Source of the DNA: Phaseolus vulgaris
Lineage: Eukaryota; Streptophyta; Magnoliopsida; Fabales; Fabaceae
Reading direction: 5' to 3'
DNA: 64,000 nt
NCBI RefSeq assembly: GCF_000499845.2
Contig: NC_023753.2
Span: 3,618,791-3,682,790 of the forward strand
The notes beneath the pieces were generated by a model. It was not told where the DNA came from and did not search any database. It saw only the letters and a program-made list of their open reading frames with translations. Below, one piece after another: positions 1 through 12,222 of this stretch. Within the stretch, counting starts at the first letter, position 1, and every line of letters begins with the position of its first letter. Made by a program: the position numbers and the translations under genes.

Positions 1-529
1 AACAATTGGATGTTTATGTTAGAAAGAGACTAAGATAATCCACAACATAATTATTTATGACAAATTACAATGGGTGATTTTTAGTGTTAAAATTACCTGG
101 ATGTGAGTGATTTTGTGTTAAAATTACATATGAATGATTAATGTTAAATTATAAATAAATTATTTATACAAGCTCATTATTAAGAGTAGAATAAAATAAA
201 TATGTTTGTTAATATAATATAAGTATTAAGTTAATTATTTAAAATTTAGTGAGATTTTAAGTTGTATTGATAATCGTATCACGTGGATATATGTAATAAA
301 AATTCAATAAATGTGTTAAGCTAGTGCTATACTCATTATAATCTTTTGGGAAATTATTTGTATCAATATGAATAAGAATACTATGATTTATTGAAATATT
401 GAAATGACTTAAATAAACATTGTCGATAAATAAGTATATATTTTCTACACAATGATTTCAGATATTTTATCATAAAGAGAGCAAATCATATTATAGGAAC
501 ATCAAAAAACATGAAAAGAAATTAATGGA

Positions 530-572
<43 letters not shown>

Positions 573-3500
573 CATCTGTAATACAAATGAAGGTAGAGAA
601 GAGTTGATAAAAAAAAATAGTAGTTGTAAGAAAAAACTAATAAAATGGCAACTGTTTTATAATACGAATAAGGCAACAAATAAATTAAAATAAATAGATG
701 CACAAAACCATTTTCCTTTAATTAAAGTCGTGCCTGCAGGTTTAAAAAATTTAGTTTTTTTGGTGCATGCTTTATAAATTATTTTTGCAATATATCTTAT
801 AATATATATTATTTTTTTAGTCTAAAGTGCAGACGCATTGCCACAAACAGAATCTCATTTTTTTATGGCCTTCCTCAGTTTATAAATAAAAGATTGGTAG
901 TTAAGTTATTAAGTACAAATTTAACAGCTAAGCAACCTTCACAATATTATTTTTTGAGAAAATATTAAATAATAAAGAGAGTCACTTATTCAGGATGAAG
1001 ATACATTGAACTTTAATTTATTAGATCCATTTCAAAATTAGGTATAAGGGAATAATAGGTAAATTCTTCCTCCACTTTCATCTTAATTGTGAAAAGTTGA
1101 TTTTATTTTTGTTAATTTTTTAAATAAATATATTTTTAAATAATCTTAGTTGTACTCTCTACTCTCATATCTTTTTTTTAGTCACATATATTCTTTTCAT
1201 CCGCAACACTTAAATTTTTCTTTTGTCGCAATGTTTAAAAGAATAATTATATTATTTGAACGTGTGAGAGAGTTGACAAGAAGTTTCGTTGTATTCTATG
1301 TTTTTTTGAAGATTTTTTTTTTTTTAGTTTTGTACTCCATTTTTAGTATCTTGTTAGTTTTTTATTTTTGGTTTTGTGATTTCTAAAAAAAAAAAAATAA
1401 GCGAACGATAACAAAACCATCACAAGTTAAAAAATCACAAAACTTACCTCAATCACAAATGTTCACCATTAACTACCACAAACAACCACCGTCACTTGAA
1501 AATAAAGAAGAAAACTCCACATCCTCCAACATACTCATAAGGGTATTGTTGAAATAAAAAAAAGTATAGAGGTGCACGGAGAATTTGTAGGAATAATTTG
1601 ATCTCTCATGTTAAAATACTTAATATATCTTATACTTTTTCTTTCTAATGAATTAACAGATGATGATCCACAACTGCATTTTCATCCCTATTCAAAAATA
1701 TAAACAAAACCAATTAAATTGTTTTAGATCTTTTGTTTAGACTAATCAAATCTAACAGTGATCGATTTAAATGTTAAAATGAATTTCAATCAAATTAACA
1801 TATATTTTTCTTATTATTAATTATTATAATAAAATTGTGATATAATTTTATATATTTATAACTTTTATTATTGTTTACTTCCTGTAAGTTAATTACAATA
1901 AAAGAATCCAGTTAAAAGAATGTCTTTTATTCTTTTTTTAGTTAGTAGTTTTCATGACACGGTGCTAATTACGTAAATATAAATATATGCCAACAACCCA
2001 GTCTAACATATATACCCATTTCGATTATTATTGGTTTTTGGTTTAATAGAAAAGGATTATAGTTTATTTTTCAATCGAATCAACTCTGATTTTGATGATG
2101 CACAATGAATAATATATTCCTCTCCACAGCAAAATTGTTAGAGCATTGTAAAGTAAACTTATTTTTAGAACAAAATTAAATTATTTAACTCTAGATAAAA
2201 AAAAATTGTGGATAGGGTTAATTGACTTATATATAATAATTACAGAGTTACCTTATATTTATAGAGAGAGCATATTAATTAAGTTAATACTTTTCTCTCT
2301 AGTTTAATTTTTTTTTGGCTCTCGATGTAAATAATCTGCACTTAATTTACCTTATTTTTCTAGAGAGCATATTACGTAAAATGCTGATAAAAAAAAAGTA
2401 AAATGACTTTTGTTACAAGAGAAAGAGAATATATCATTTAATGAAATGATGAAAGTTCAAGATTAAAAAAAATCAAATCATGTTCTTTTTAAGTGATAAT
2501 CTATCATCAAATAACTATTATATAATCCATATATAGTGTTCCGAATCTGTAATTTAATTTTTTTATAAAATTTTAATTATATATTTAGTCTTTAGGTTTT
2601 TTAAAATTAAGCAAGTTTAGTCTATATTAGTTTTATCATAGTGTTATTATGAATTTTGAAGCGCGTGACAGTTGCTCGTGTGGTGTGCAGAAGATACTTA
2701 CGCGCAAAATCTACCGTCTAAACTGGCGCGAACATCGGTGATCGGTTAGATAGTGACACAACTACTTTCTAATTCATTTCAAACACTCCTCATTTTCTCT
2801 TCTTCCAATTAAAACTAGTTTTTCACTCTTTAATTAGCTTTCTTTTTACAAATGTTTAATTGACTTTTTTTACACTCTTTCAAATAGAATAACTTAATAA
2901 AAATAAGAATGAGTTGAACAAAGAACATGTTAGTTAAAAATTAGGTTATGTACTTTTATATAGACAATAGTATTTATAAATGGTTGTATAATTGTGTGTC
3001 GACGATCTTCTCGCTAATTTCTTCAAGTCTATTTTTTTAATTGTTGATGTTCGACTGGGGTTGAACTGAAAAAGATATTTCGACATCAAATAAGTATTAT
3101 ATGTAAAGAATGTATATTTGTTAATAATAAAAGTGTACCTTACATCTTTGTAAAAGATTTATTTATAGTGTTGGTCATGATCCTTATTGTGATGTGTATG
3201 TGATCCTTAATTTATAGAGAAATACATTGGTATATAGGTAGAGTGGTACATTTGAAAAATATATGTATAATACGCAGTTAATTAGTATTTAGCTAATTTG
3301 TCGAAGATATTTTTCGTATAATCTAAAACATGTACGCGATTCATAAAGAACTTTTGTAACTGTCGTCGTTGTAAGTTATTATGTGCCTGGAAATATTCTT
3401 GCACATAACATAATGAGTGAGTCAGTTGCTCACCAAGACTACCAAAATTGAGACTAACTTTTGTCCAGTATTGACTTGAAAAGTATTAAGAAAAGTATTA

Positions 3501-3980
3501 CAAGTATTAAGAAAAGAAAAACATGAGTTGAGGGAACTGAATGAGTTTTGGAGTGCTTGGGAGGGCACATGATTCCACTTGGTAGACATCAAACAACACA
3601 GTCCGAGTGGAATTAAATTAGGCATTTAGAATGTTGGACAGACATGAGACACCACTTCAATTTCCCCATTTCGATGTCATTTTCATTCTTTCTGTCTAAC
3701 AAATTAATATCATATTCTGGGCCAGCAATGGTTTTTTTCATTCTCCTTTTTTTTGTCTCTAATGAACCAACTCCCACACTAGTCTCATTCTGCATTACTT
3801 GATCATTGTATTTCTTTCTCACCTGAGAGGGGATATAAGCCCATTCAAGGATTATTATTTTAATAACACCATTAGCTGAATCTTTTAATGTATTACTACT
3901 TTGTCAGCGCTTAATTATTTCCAATAATTTTGGGATCTTTTTCCATAGATGAATCCAATCCCTTTTTGGCATTACCTGAG
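1..3980. other. gene-poor AT-rich upstream region
   Basis: I find no supportable gene here. The interval is very AT-rich and holds only short open frames without recognisable protein similarity. A dinucleotide TA run lies at about 533-569. A short locally GC-richer stretch at about 2658-2760 stands out against the background but has no coding signature that I recognise. The last few hundred bases are presumably the distal promoter of the bHLH gene that follows. Confidence 0.5.
533..569. repeat. (TA)n microsatellite
   Basis: An uninterrupted run of about 18 TA dinucleotides is visible directly in the sequence. It is the longest simple repeat of the first 20 kb. Confidence 0.95.
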
Positions 3981-3989
3981 GTTGTTAGG

Positions 3990-3996
3990 TATAAAT
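3990..3996 (+). promoter_or_regulatory. TATA box of first RSL bHLH gene
   Basis: TATAAAT occurs about 130 bases upstream of the start codon of the first RSL-type gene. This leaves a 5' leader of roughly 100 bases, a normal plant spacing. The second tandem gene has the same heptamer in a comparable place. Confidence 0.6.
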
Positions 3997-4125
3997 GTAC
4001 TACTAGTGTTCTCACTTTTCTCATCCTTAAAATACAGAAACAAAGCAAGATTCTTCTGTTGTTGCACACTATCACACTAAAACAAGACAACCCTTTCTTC
4101 TCACAGATTCCAAAAGAGAAGAAGA

Positions 4126-5764
4126 ATGGAATCTTCTCAACACATTTCTGAAGAATGGGGTTCTCTTTATGGATTGCACACAACTGAAGAAGCTGACTTT
4201 ATGGCTCAGTTGTTTGGAGAAAAACACTATGGAAATACCACTTTAGGCTTTTGGCCTGGCAATGAATCCACAACAGTGACCATTAAAGGCACTGATAGCA
4301 ACTCATACTTCCTTTCAAATGTTACAGACATTAATTTATGTTTTTTACAAGGGAGCAGCTGCAGCATTGATACTGGTAATAGTATCTTTTCCACTACAAG
4401 TAGTGGACCCTACTCCTGTGATCCAGCAACAAACTTTGACTCTGTGTCCATGGCTTTTTGCTTGGGAGATGCCCAATTTAGTCCACATAGTTTTCAGTGT
4501 AATGACAACTCAAGCCAACAGATAAATGAAAACACTGATGAAGAGTCAAGTCTAGCTCTTGCTGACAACAATTTGCAGGCTAAGAGGGAGTATGAGATGA
4601 TGGTTTCTGAACATGTACAAGAAGTCAGAAGTGGAAACCTGGAGAACCTAACAAAAAGACTTAGGAGCTCAAAAGAGGTAGAAATAGAATAATACCGAGT
4701 TAAAATTCTGTTTGCTAGTGCCATATTTCTACTTTTTTCCTTTTCAGAATATTTTGAGTCATGTTGTTTACTTGTGTTGACTCTGATCATGGTTTTATTA
4801 TTTGCAGGTCTCAAAAACATTGAGGAACGCTAAGTTGAAGAAAAATTCAAAATCTGCTTCAATGAACAAGAATGAAGATGACAGAAGCTTGAACCTCCAA
4901 GGGTTTGGCTGTTTTTCACAGGGTGACTCTAGTGCTTCTCTGAAGCCAAATGGAGGAGCATCCAAAGATCCTGCACCTCCCAATTTGCTTCGAAAATCAA
5001 GAGCAAGTAATGGTCCTGCCACTGATCCACAGAGCCTTTATGCAAGAGTAAGTCACCCTTTAGAAGCACATTTCATCAATGAAATCACAGTGACAATTGC
5101 ACTATCACTTGCCTAATAACAATAATAATCAAGGTTTAAATAGCATTCTACGACTATAATTTCAAATGTTTTTAGAATTTCACAGAATAAGGAATATAGT
5201 TACTAACACTTTATATTAGTAAACTCTTCTTATAAACTACTAATTTTCAATTAAAGTTTCATTCTTAATAGCATTTATTCTTAATTAAATAAACATATTT
5301 TATTATGTCTAAAAGGGTTTTTCCTATTGGATTGTGCAGAAGAGAAGAGAAAGAATAAATGAAAGGTTGAGAATACTGCAAAGTCTTGTCCCCAACGGAA
5401 CTAAGGTAACTCTCTCTGTTAATTGAACTGTTTCTCAACAATTGGTGAGTGTTCAAATTCTCATGTTCTCTCTTCCTAAATTGTAGGTGGATATCAGCAC
5501 CATGCTTGATGAAGCAGTGCAATACGTTAAGTTTTTACAGCTCCAAATTAAGGTCACAATTAGGAAAACCTTCCCATAAGCTTTTTACAAAGATCTTTTC
5601 ATTTTACATTTTTTTTATTTGCGAACTGTTGTGATTATTAATTCCTTTTGATTTGGTTGAAACAGCTTCTGAGCTCTGACGACATGTGGATGTATGCCCC
5701 AATAGCTTACAATGGTATAAACATTGGACTTGACCTCAGTATTTGTCCAACCAAAGGAAGATGA
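4126..5764 (+). CDS. RSL: RSL-class bHLH transcription factor, copy 1
   Basis: This encodes a basic helix-loop-helix protein of the ROOT HAIR DEFECTIVE SIX-LIKE class II (RSL2/3/4) type, which acts in the nucleus to drive root-hair outgrowth in Arabidopsis. Five exons are read: 4126-4677, 4808-5047, 5340-5405, 5487-5552 and 5666-5764. All introns are GT-AG, and the 340-residue product is close to the length of RSL2 and RSL3. The N-terminal half (EEW...EEADFMAQL) is the divergent class signature. The basic region and helix 1 ([17 protein letters not shown], about residues 262-277) span the exon 2/3 junction. The loop (LVPNGTK) and helix 2 ([20 protein letters not shown]) follow, and the protein ends with [16 protein letters not shown]. 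The start is the first ATG after the TATA box. The nearest relative in the window is the tandem copy 3.2 kb downstream. Assignment to RSL2, RSL3 or RSL4 needs a phylogeny. Confidence 0.95.
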
Positions 5765-5851
5765 ATTAGTGTGACAGTTACAGTATTTCATTAACTTAGA
5801 TTTACACCGTGTAATCATCTTGACACTGTGTAATCATATGTGTAATGTGAG

Positions 5852-5950
5852 TGTTGGAGATCTCATATCGACTAGAAATTAGAAAATTTTATTAGTAGAT
5901 ACAAATCTCACTACACATGCCGCTTTTATGAGATTGAGTTAGACTTTAGA
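5852..5950 (+). mobile_element. degraded TRIM-type LTR fragment
   Basis: The segment begins TGTTGGAGATCTCATATCG and contains a degenerate form of the block ending GATTGAGTTAGACTT. The same order of blocks is seen in the better preserved element at 32.8-33.1 kb. It is truncated and has no recognisable primer-binding site. Confidence 0.6.
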
Positions 5951-6829
5951 CTCCGAGATTAAAAAGTTTAAATTGCTTTTGCTTAAATTAACAACATTTT
6001 GTTTTTTTATTTTTGGAATTGATAAACTTTGCCTATTTATTTTATTGGTATTAATAAGTGGACGGTGACAATTTTGCGCGTACGGAGCATGATGTTCATA
6101 TTTATAATTGTGTAATAGTTTATCCAAAAGAATTACTTTATTAATGAATAAATACCAACTAATAGGAGACGCAAACACACGTCTAGGGTGATGCTTCTGT
6201 TGTGATTCTAAACCAGTTCTATTCTATTAATTATTGGATTGTGACTACATTTTTAATATCACGGATAATTCAATAACAAGACTAATTAAATTTAAATATA
6301 TATTTTGTTCCTATAAATTATGAGCTGAAAAAAAAAATATATATATATATAACCACTAAAATATAAATCAAATTAAATAAATTAGGAACACAGTATATTT
6401 AAATTAAATAAGTATATTTAGGAATGATGAACTGTCGAAGGACTTCAGACCACCTTATATGCAAACATGTTCCAACAAAAGTTCTACTAAATATTGGCAT
6501 TGAGAAGAGAATATACATTGAATCTAAGTTGATAATAACTTAATATGATATGATGCATTAGCTGTATGATAAAAAAGAGAAAATATTAGTACTACAATTT
6601 TATAATTAAATAAGAAAATAAAACAAATTACATATTCTCTTTTCTCTATTCTCTTCTTTCTCTCTTTTCTTCTTGGTTCAGAGAATATAAAAGAATGATG
6701 AAACAAAATCAAAAGAATTAATTTAAAATGTTCTAAACTATTTTATGAAACCGTTTAATACATATTTTTCATCTATTATAATATTCACATTTTTATTTAT
6801 AGATTCAGAATAGTTGTTATAGTAACTAA

Positions 6830-7145
6830 AGTAAAGATTATTTTAGAGACTAAAAATATTTTGATTTCTAAATTAATTTCTATTATTAAATAGTTTTTAA
6901 ATTAGTGTCTAATTAATAACCAAAGTTTTTGCTACCAAATTTAAAATTTAAATAATTAGTAGCAAAAACTTTGGTTGTTAATTAAACTCCAATTTAGAAA
7001 CCATTTAACAATAATATAAACTAATTTAGAAATCAAATTTTTTTTAGTCTCTAAAATAAAATGGTCTCTAATGTAATCAATATAGTAACTAATTATTTTT
7101 TGTCTCTAAAAATTGGTTTCTATTTCATGATTCTCTTGTAGTAGT
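6830..7145. mobile_element. palindromic MITE-like element with CACTA-like end
   Basis: The interval folds into a long imperfect hairpin. The innermost arms are almost perfect: the block with CCAAAGTTTTTGCTAC at about 6912-6935 is complementary to the block starting GTAGCAAAAACTTTGG at 6959. Outer arms (CTAAATTAATTTCTATTATT against AATAATATAAACTAATTTAG) extend the pairing. Read on the minus strand the right edge begins CACTACTACAAGAGAATCATG, resembling CACTA-superfamily termini. No transposase is encoded. The left boundary is uncertain. Confidence 0.6.
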
Positions 7146-8221
7146 GTCCAACAAGATTCAACCCTTCTCCTTGTTCATGCCATGATTGCATATCAAGTAC
7201 AAAGAACCTGGTAAATCACACTACCTTGATTAACAATAACCATGTGTATCCTCGCCAATGGCAAAGAACATAGATTATTCTTGGGATTGGTTAAAAAACA
7301 AAACATTTAAATTTAATATTTTTGTAAGCATTTTTAGTACCTGTAGAATATGTCATATAACCTTTTTTATGAACACAAAGTGTAGACCTATATCTAGTAA
7401 ATAATTAAGATCTTATGAGTAACATTCTTAAATTGGAGTGTAAGAGGAAGAAGAATCTTACGCCAGGTTGAATCTCTCATCTAACCAACCAAACGGGCAC
7501 TCACGTACTCACAAAGGATTTATAAAATACATCAAATCTTGTTAATCATTGGTATGTAGAGGAATATATTGTTGTCCATATATATTCCAACACCTTAAAC
7601 ATAAAATATAATTGAGAATGTAGAACACTGCCCTGAAGACAGAACTGATGCTCATATACAAATCATTAATTGTGCCACTGTTTCATATATGGATTATAGC
7701 CCAGATTTCCCAACTCACCAATACGATAAATTGCTCAAGTGGGCACAAGAATCTCGCATTATATCGATCCACGTAGCGTTTGCAAAATCTGTGTAACTGA
7801 AAACTGATAGTTGAAATGATGAGGAGAATGTGGTAGGTTTTTCACAGCTCTAGAGGGGACAAAAACACAGTTAGCAGATAATGTTGTCTGGTTTTTAAAA
7901 CAGTTTTCAGAATGGCAGACTTACCACCACGATCTCTAGCCGTCCTTCCTGCATACGTCATTTCTTATTTTGTACAATACATAATTCATATAATATCATA
8001 TTCAGGGCCAACCCCACGTCGGTCTCACAATTAACAGGTGTAATTCTCTTTGTACAACCCTCCAAATCTCCTTATCTCACTCACACGTACTTTTATATTC
8101 TGCTTCTCTCTCATCCGTGGAAGGAATTTTCAGCTCTAGGAAATCTGTACAGGGCTTCCTCCTCATATATTCATATTCTAATCAATGAAAGTTCGACCTG
8201 GACTCATAACATATAACTGTA

Positions 8222-8560
8222 GTATAGACTTCATCTTATAAGTCAATTTTATACGGTTGAGTTAGACTTAAAAAATACTTGTTAATATGGAGAACCTATA
8301 CGAGAGTTTGTTGACACATCCACTATTGGACCGCTATCGGACCATGATGTTATAACTGAGTATAGACTTCATCTTATAATTCGGTTTTATACAGTTCATT
8401 AAACTTAAAGAATACTTCTTAATATGAAGAACCATTTAGAGTCTATACGAAAGTTTGTTAGCACCATCCACTATCGAATCGCTATCAGACCATGTAATCA
8501 CACACAGAAGTTGTAGGATGTGTTGGATTTCTCACGTCAAACATTTTTGTCAGCTGGATG
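8222..8560 (+). mobile_element. two degraded TRIM-like segments in tandem
   Basis: Two successive copies of a block reading GACTTCATCTTATAA, then a GTTGAGTTAGACTT-like motif, then a block with CACTAT and CTATCGGACCAT are visible. They match the LTR end and internal part of the element at 32.8-33.1 kb, in a diverged form. Confidence 0.5.
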
Positions 8561-8890
8561 AAGGTATGGTCTGGAACACAGGTCGACTTGGTGTTCCAAG
8601 ACTGATTTTCACAGTGTTCAAATAATTTTTTCATCAGTGCAAGTCATATCCCACTAACACAGATTAATCGTCTGTTTAGAATTACTGTGTGGACCATGTC
8701 CATGAAAAAAAATACTTAGGAAAGGGAACCTCTTCAGTTATAACTTAAAAGTGGTCCCATCAAGGACTTTTGCGTATTTGATTAAAGGGTGTAGGACTTT
8801 GTCAGATGCTAATTATTGCCAATTATGAATTGAGATCTTTTTATATGGATGAAGTCAATCCTTAGTGGTTTATGATTTCTTCTTGTTGGG

Positions 8891-8897
8891 TATAAAT
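8891..8897 (+). promoter_or_regulatory. TATA box of second RSL bHLH gene
   Basis: TATAAAT lies 82 bases upstream of the start codon of the second RSL gene, giving a leader of roughly 50 bases. Its position parallels that of the first tandem gene. Confidence 0.6.
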
Positions 8898-8972
8898 AGA
8901 GTACAGTTCTCATTCTAAAAGTGGGCTTCTTCAATAACAGTAGAAAAAGAAGAGCCACACCTAAGAAAGAAA

Positions 8973-10522
8973 ATGGATCCTACTGACCAAATTTCTGAAG
9001 AATGGAGCTCTCTTAGTGGCTTTTGCACAGCTGAGGAAGCTGACTTCATGAGCCAGTTGCTGGGAAACTGCTCACTCCCTGAAAATCTCAGTGGAAATTT
9101 CCACTTGGGAATTCCATCTGCAACATGGCCTGGCCATGAATCAACAATAGTGACCGTGACAAGCATCAATGAAAGTCCATATTATCCTACAACCGCTGAT
9201 AATAGTAACAGTAGTTATTTATGTTTTTCACAAGGAAGTAGCTCCACTTCTGATAGTAGCAATATATTTCCTACTACAAGTGGCAATAAACACTGTTTGA
9301 ATGACCCAGTAGCCAACATTGGCTACATGTCCATGGGTTTTGCCAAGTTCAGCCCATATAATGTTCAAGGGAGTCACAACCAACAGATGAATGAAAACAC
9401 TGATCAAGATTTAGGTCTAGAGGTTATTGCTGACAAGAATTCGCTGGATCATCAGGAATGTGAAGTACTAGTTTCTGAAGCAGCAAAAGAGGATATAACC
9501 ACCAATCTGGAGAAGTCGGGAAAAAGATCAAGGGGCTCAATGCAGGTAGAATAGCACAAATTATTATTCTTTCCTAAATAAACCACTTACTAATGCTGTT
9601 TCTTTGTCCTATAATAATATAGTTATATAAGCTTTTCCTTTTCCAGAAGAATTTATTGTATGTGTTTGGTTTTGTATGGTTCTTCTCATCATGATTTGAT
9701 AATTTTGATCTAATGATTTCGTAGGTACGAAAGAGCAAGAAAAATGCTAAATCCGTGAAGAAACCAAAATCTGATTCTATAAGTAACTCTGAAGAGGGTA
9801 GAAGTCCTGATCTTCACGGTTGCTGCTCAGAGGATGATGACTCCAATGCTTCTCAGGAGCTAAATGGAGGAGGATCTTCAAGTTTGAGCCTGGAGGATTC
9901 TACATACCTTAAGTTGAAGGGGAAAAAATCAACAGCTAGTAGAGGTTCTGCTACTGATCCACAAAGTGTATATGCAAGGGTGTGTATTTCATCCCATTAA
10001 TCCACTCTAATAATTTTATGATGTTTTATTGTTTTCAATGTACTGTAAACTGTAAAGGATATGATCTCAAGAAATTTTCCTTTTTGCATAATGCAGAGAA
10101 GAAGAGAAAGAATAAATGAAAGATTGAAAATCCTACAAAACCTTGTCCCCAATGGAACCAAGGTAGATTTCTCAATCAATATCCAACTACTGCCAAAGTG
10201 AAACAAGTGGTTGACTTAAGATGCTGAATTTTGCTTCCTCATGAATTGCAGGTGGATATCAGCACCATGCTTGAGGAAGCTGTTCAATATGTGAAGTTTT
10301 TACAACTCCAAATTAAGGTAACAACTTGAGTTGAGATCCTCCTTAGTCTTTATTTTGCATCCAAATTTTAGTTCAGTTCTTTATATTAGAAGATAGAGAC
10401 TCATTGTGATTTCAATTTAACAGCTTCTGAGCTCTGATGATCTTTGGATGTATGCTCCTATTGCTTACAATGGAATGAACATTGGACTAGACCTCAATAT
10501 TACCCCAACCAAACAGCCATAA
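8973..10522 (+). CDS. RSL: RSL-class bHLH transcription factor, copy 2
   Basis: A tandem paralogue of the gene at 4126, with the same five-exon plan: 8973-9545, 9725-9979, 10097-10162, 10252-10317 and 10424-10522. Exons 3, 4 and 5 have exactly the same lengths (66, 66 and 99 bases) in both genes. The product is 352 residues. The N-terminus (ISEEWSSL...[10 protein letters not shown]) matches copy 1, the middle is serine- and asparagine-rich, and a basic [13 protein letters not shown] stretch opens exon 2. The bHLH is [22 protein letters not shown] followed by [20 protein letters not shown], and the C-terminus is [19 protein letters not shown] plus a short tail. Relative to copy 1 the basic region has R for K at the exon 2/3 junction. 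It is expected to be a nuclear E-box-binding regulator of root-hair growth. No frame break is seen in either copy. Confidence 0.95.
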
Positions 10523-11594
10523 GTATATTGCATAGCAGTGAAAGGGTGATGCAGCAATTTGGGAGCTACCTTTTGTCACACTTCTATTATAAGTGTGTAT
10601 TAACTTCCATTTAATCATAAAGAAGTTTGAAATTTTTTTATTCATAGAGTAAGAGATGGATTAATCAAGCGAACCTTATGTATTTTTTTAACCGTGAGAG
10701 ATCATTTTCGGTTGATTTCCTGGTTGTTTACTCCTCATACTTTTAACAATCTATGTTCGGTTTCACCTTATATATAATGTTTTTTAAGATACAGTGACTC
10801 TTGCAACTTCAAATATTAAATGAGATTGAGTTTGATTCTCTCTGGAAATAATTTTGATCAGATTTTACTTATTTTTAAGTCGAATCTGAGACAACAAAAT
10901 TTAGAACATTGATGGACAACGAAAAAGATAGTAATTTTCTTCAAAAGAAAAATTGTAATCTGGTTTCAATGCTAAAACATTTATGAGGACAAGATGTTCA
11001 GAGAATTAAAGGCCCTCTTAAGGGTTTTTCTTAACACGGAACATCGACACGATTATAGAAAATCATTGTTATAAAAATTTATAGAAGTAGAAGACAAAAA
11101 TTGTAATTAGAAGTGAAAATAAAATATTGGTATATGCTTCTTACCAATCCAACCATTTTACTCTTTCTTTCTTCTTCTTCTTCTTCTTTTTCCTTTCAAA
11201 GAATGCAATACCATAAAGAATAGAGGTGTAGTTGGGGTGCAACGACCTCAATGGCAGCAGCGAGAGGGAATTCTTTAGTTTTTTGCTATTAGTATGGCGG
11301 TGCAGTAATAATCATACGGGTGCAAAAAGCAAAAAGCAAAACTCATGCCATATTTATTTTATGCTATACTTATGGGAAATATTAATAAATAATTCTTAAT
11401 AAGATTTAAATTATCACATTTTAAATACAAAATAAGGTTCATAGAAAAAGGGGAGAGAATCGTTTCATTCACTTTTCAGAATCAACAACAGGGATCTTGA
11501 TAGTTTCATTCTGATCTTTGCTTATAAGGAAAATTTTCTTTTCTGTTGAAGCCTGGGACTGAGTATCATCTGAATCACAACTTCTGGAGCTACT
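10523..11594. other. intergenic region
   Basis: The 3' flank of the second RSL gene and anonymous AT-rich sequence with a CTT/TTC run near 11165-11190. From about 11466 the minus strand reads a continuation of the R3H/SUZ-like fragment (frame ending IKIPVVDSEK) that leads into the inverted duplication described next. Confidence 0.4.
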
Positions 11595-12222
11595 AAATGC
11601 GTGCTCGTGCCCGATCATATTCCTCCTTCCTCTCATCCACAATTCTAAGAACATTGTTTTTCTTTCCAACTTCATTGGCTTCATTTAAACTGGTTCCATT
11701 TGGCCTAGGCCTTATGGCAATTTTTATCTGCTCAGGTTTATCATTTTCCAATTGTTTAGCAGGTATTATTTCAGACCAATGGACCACAGGATACTTGCTT
11801 TCAGCTACCTAATCCTGATTCCTTGACCATTATTTGCGTTTTGAGCAACATAATGTGTAACCAGTCTGATATATGAAGATATGCAAATCAACAACATTTT
11901 CCTTCTTCATATATCAGATTAACACATAGTGTTGCTCATCACGTATGCAAATAATGGTCTAAGATAATGACTTAGATGGTCAAGGAACCAGGATTATGGT
12001 CAGAAAGTTAGTTGAACGCAAGTATCTTATGGTCTACTTGTCTGAAATAATACCTGCTAAACAGTTGGAAAATAATAAACCTGAGGAGATAAAATTTTCC
12101 TTAAGGCCTAGGCTAAATGGAACCAGTTTAAATGAAGCCAATGAAGTTGGAAAGAAAAGCAATGTTCTTATAAGTATGGAAGAGAGGAAGGAGAAATATG
12201 ATCGGGCACGAGTGCGCATTTT
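11466..12222. pseudogene. inverted duplication of an R3H/SUZ-like gene fragment
   Basis: Two copies of one coding fragment lie head to head. The left copy (11595-11879) codes on the minus strand and the right copy (11904-12222) on the plus strand. Both read SEIIPAKQLEN.KPE.I..., then NGTSLNEANEVGKK and an end resembling a SUZ motif, (E/D)ERKE.YDRARARI. The left copy extends further to 11466 (serine-rich tail ending PVVDSEK) after a frameshift just past the RARAR motif. The arms meet across a 24-base loop (11880-11903), and the innermost 15 bases pair perfectly (TCTGATATATGAAGA at 11865 with its complement at 11904). The right arm has a short extra piece around 11960. This resembles plant R3H-domain RNA-binding proteins but is not a complete gene. 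A transcript through it would fold into a long hairpin. Confidence 0.8.

Larger units (their letters stand above)
5765..8880. other. intergenic region between the two RSL genes
   Basis: I see no intact gene. The first part holds a degraded TRIM-like LTR piece, the middle a palindromic MITE-like element (about 6830-7145), and the region near 8222-8560 two more degraded TRIM-like segments. The remainder is AT-rich sequence without coding signal. Confidence 0.5.

Noticed and set aside
4126..4692. A single-exon 188-residue reading of the first RSL gene
   Set aside because: The last five codons run past a GT donor into intron 1; the five-exon model matches the tandem copy and restores the bHLH domain.
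7935..7985. A short minus-strand first exon reading MTYAGRTARDRGG before a GTAAGT donor
   Set aside because: No continuing exon with coding character could be found further along the minus strand, and the protein text is not recognisable.
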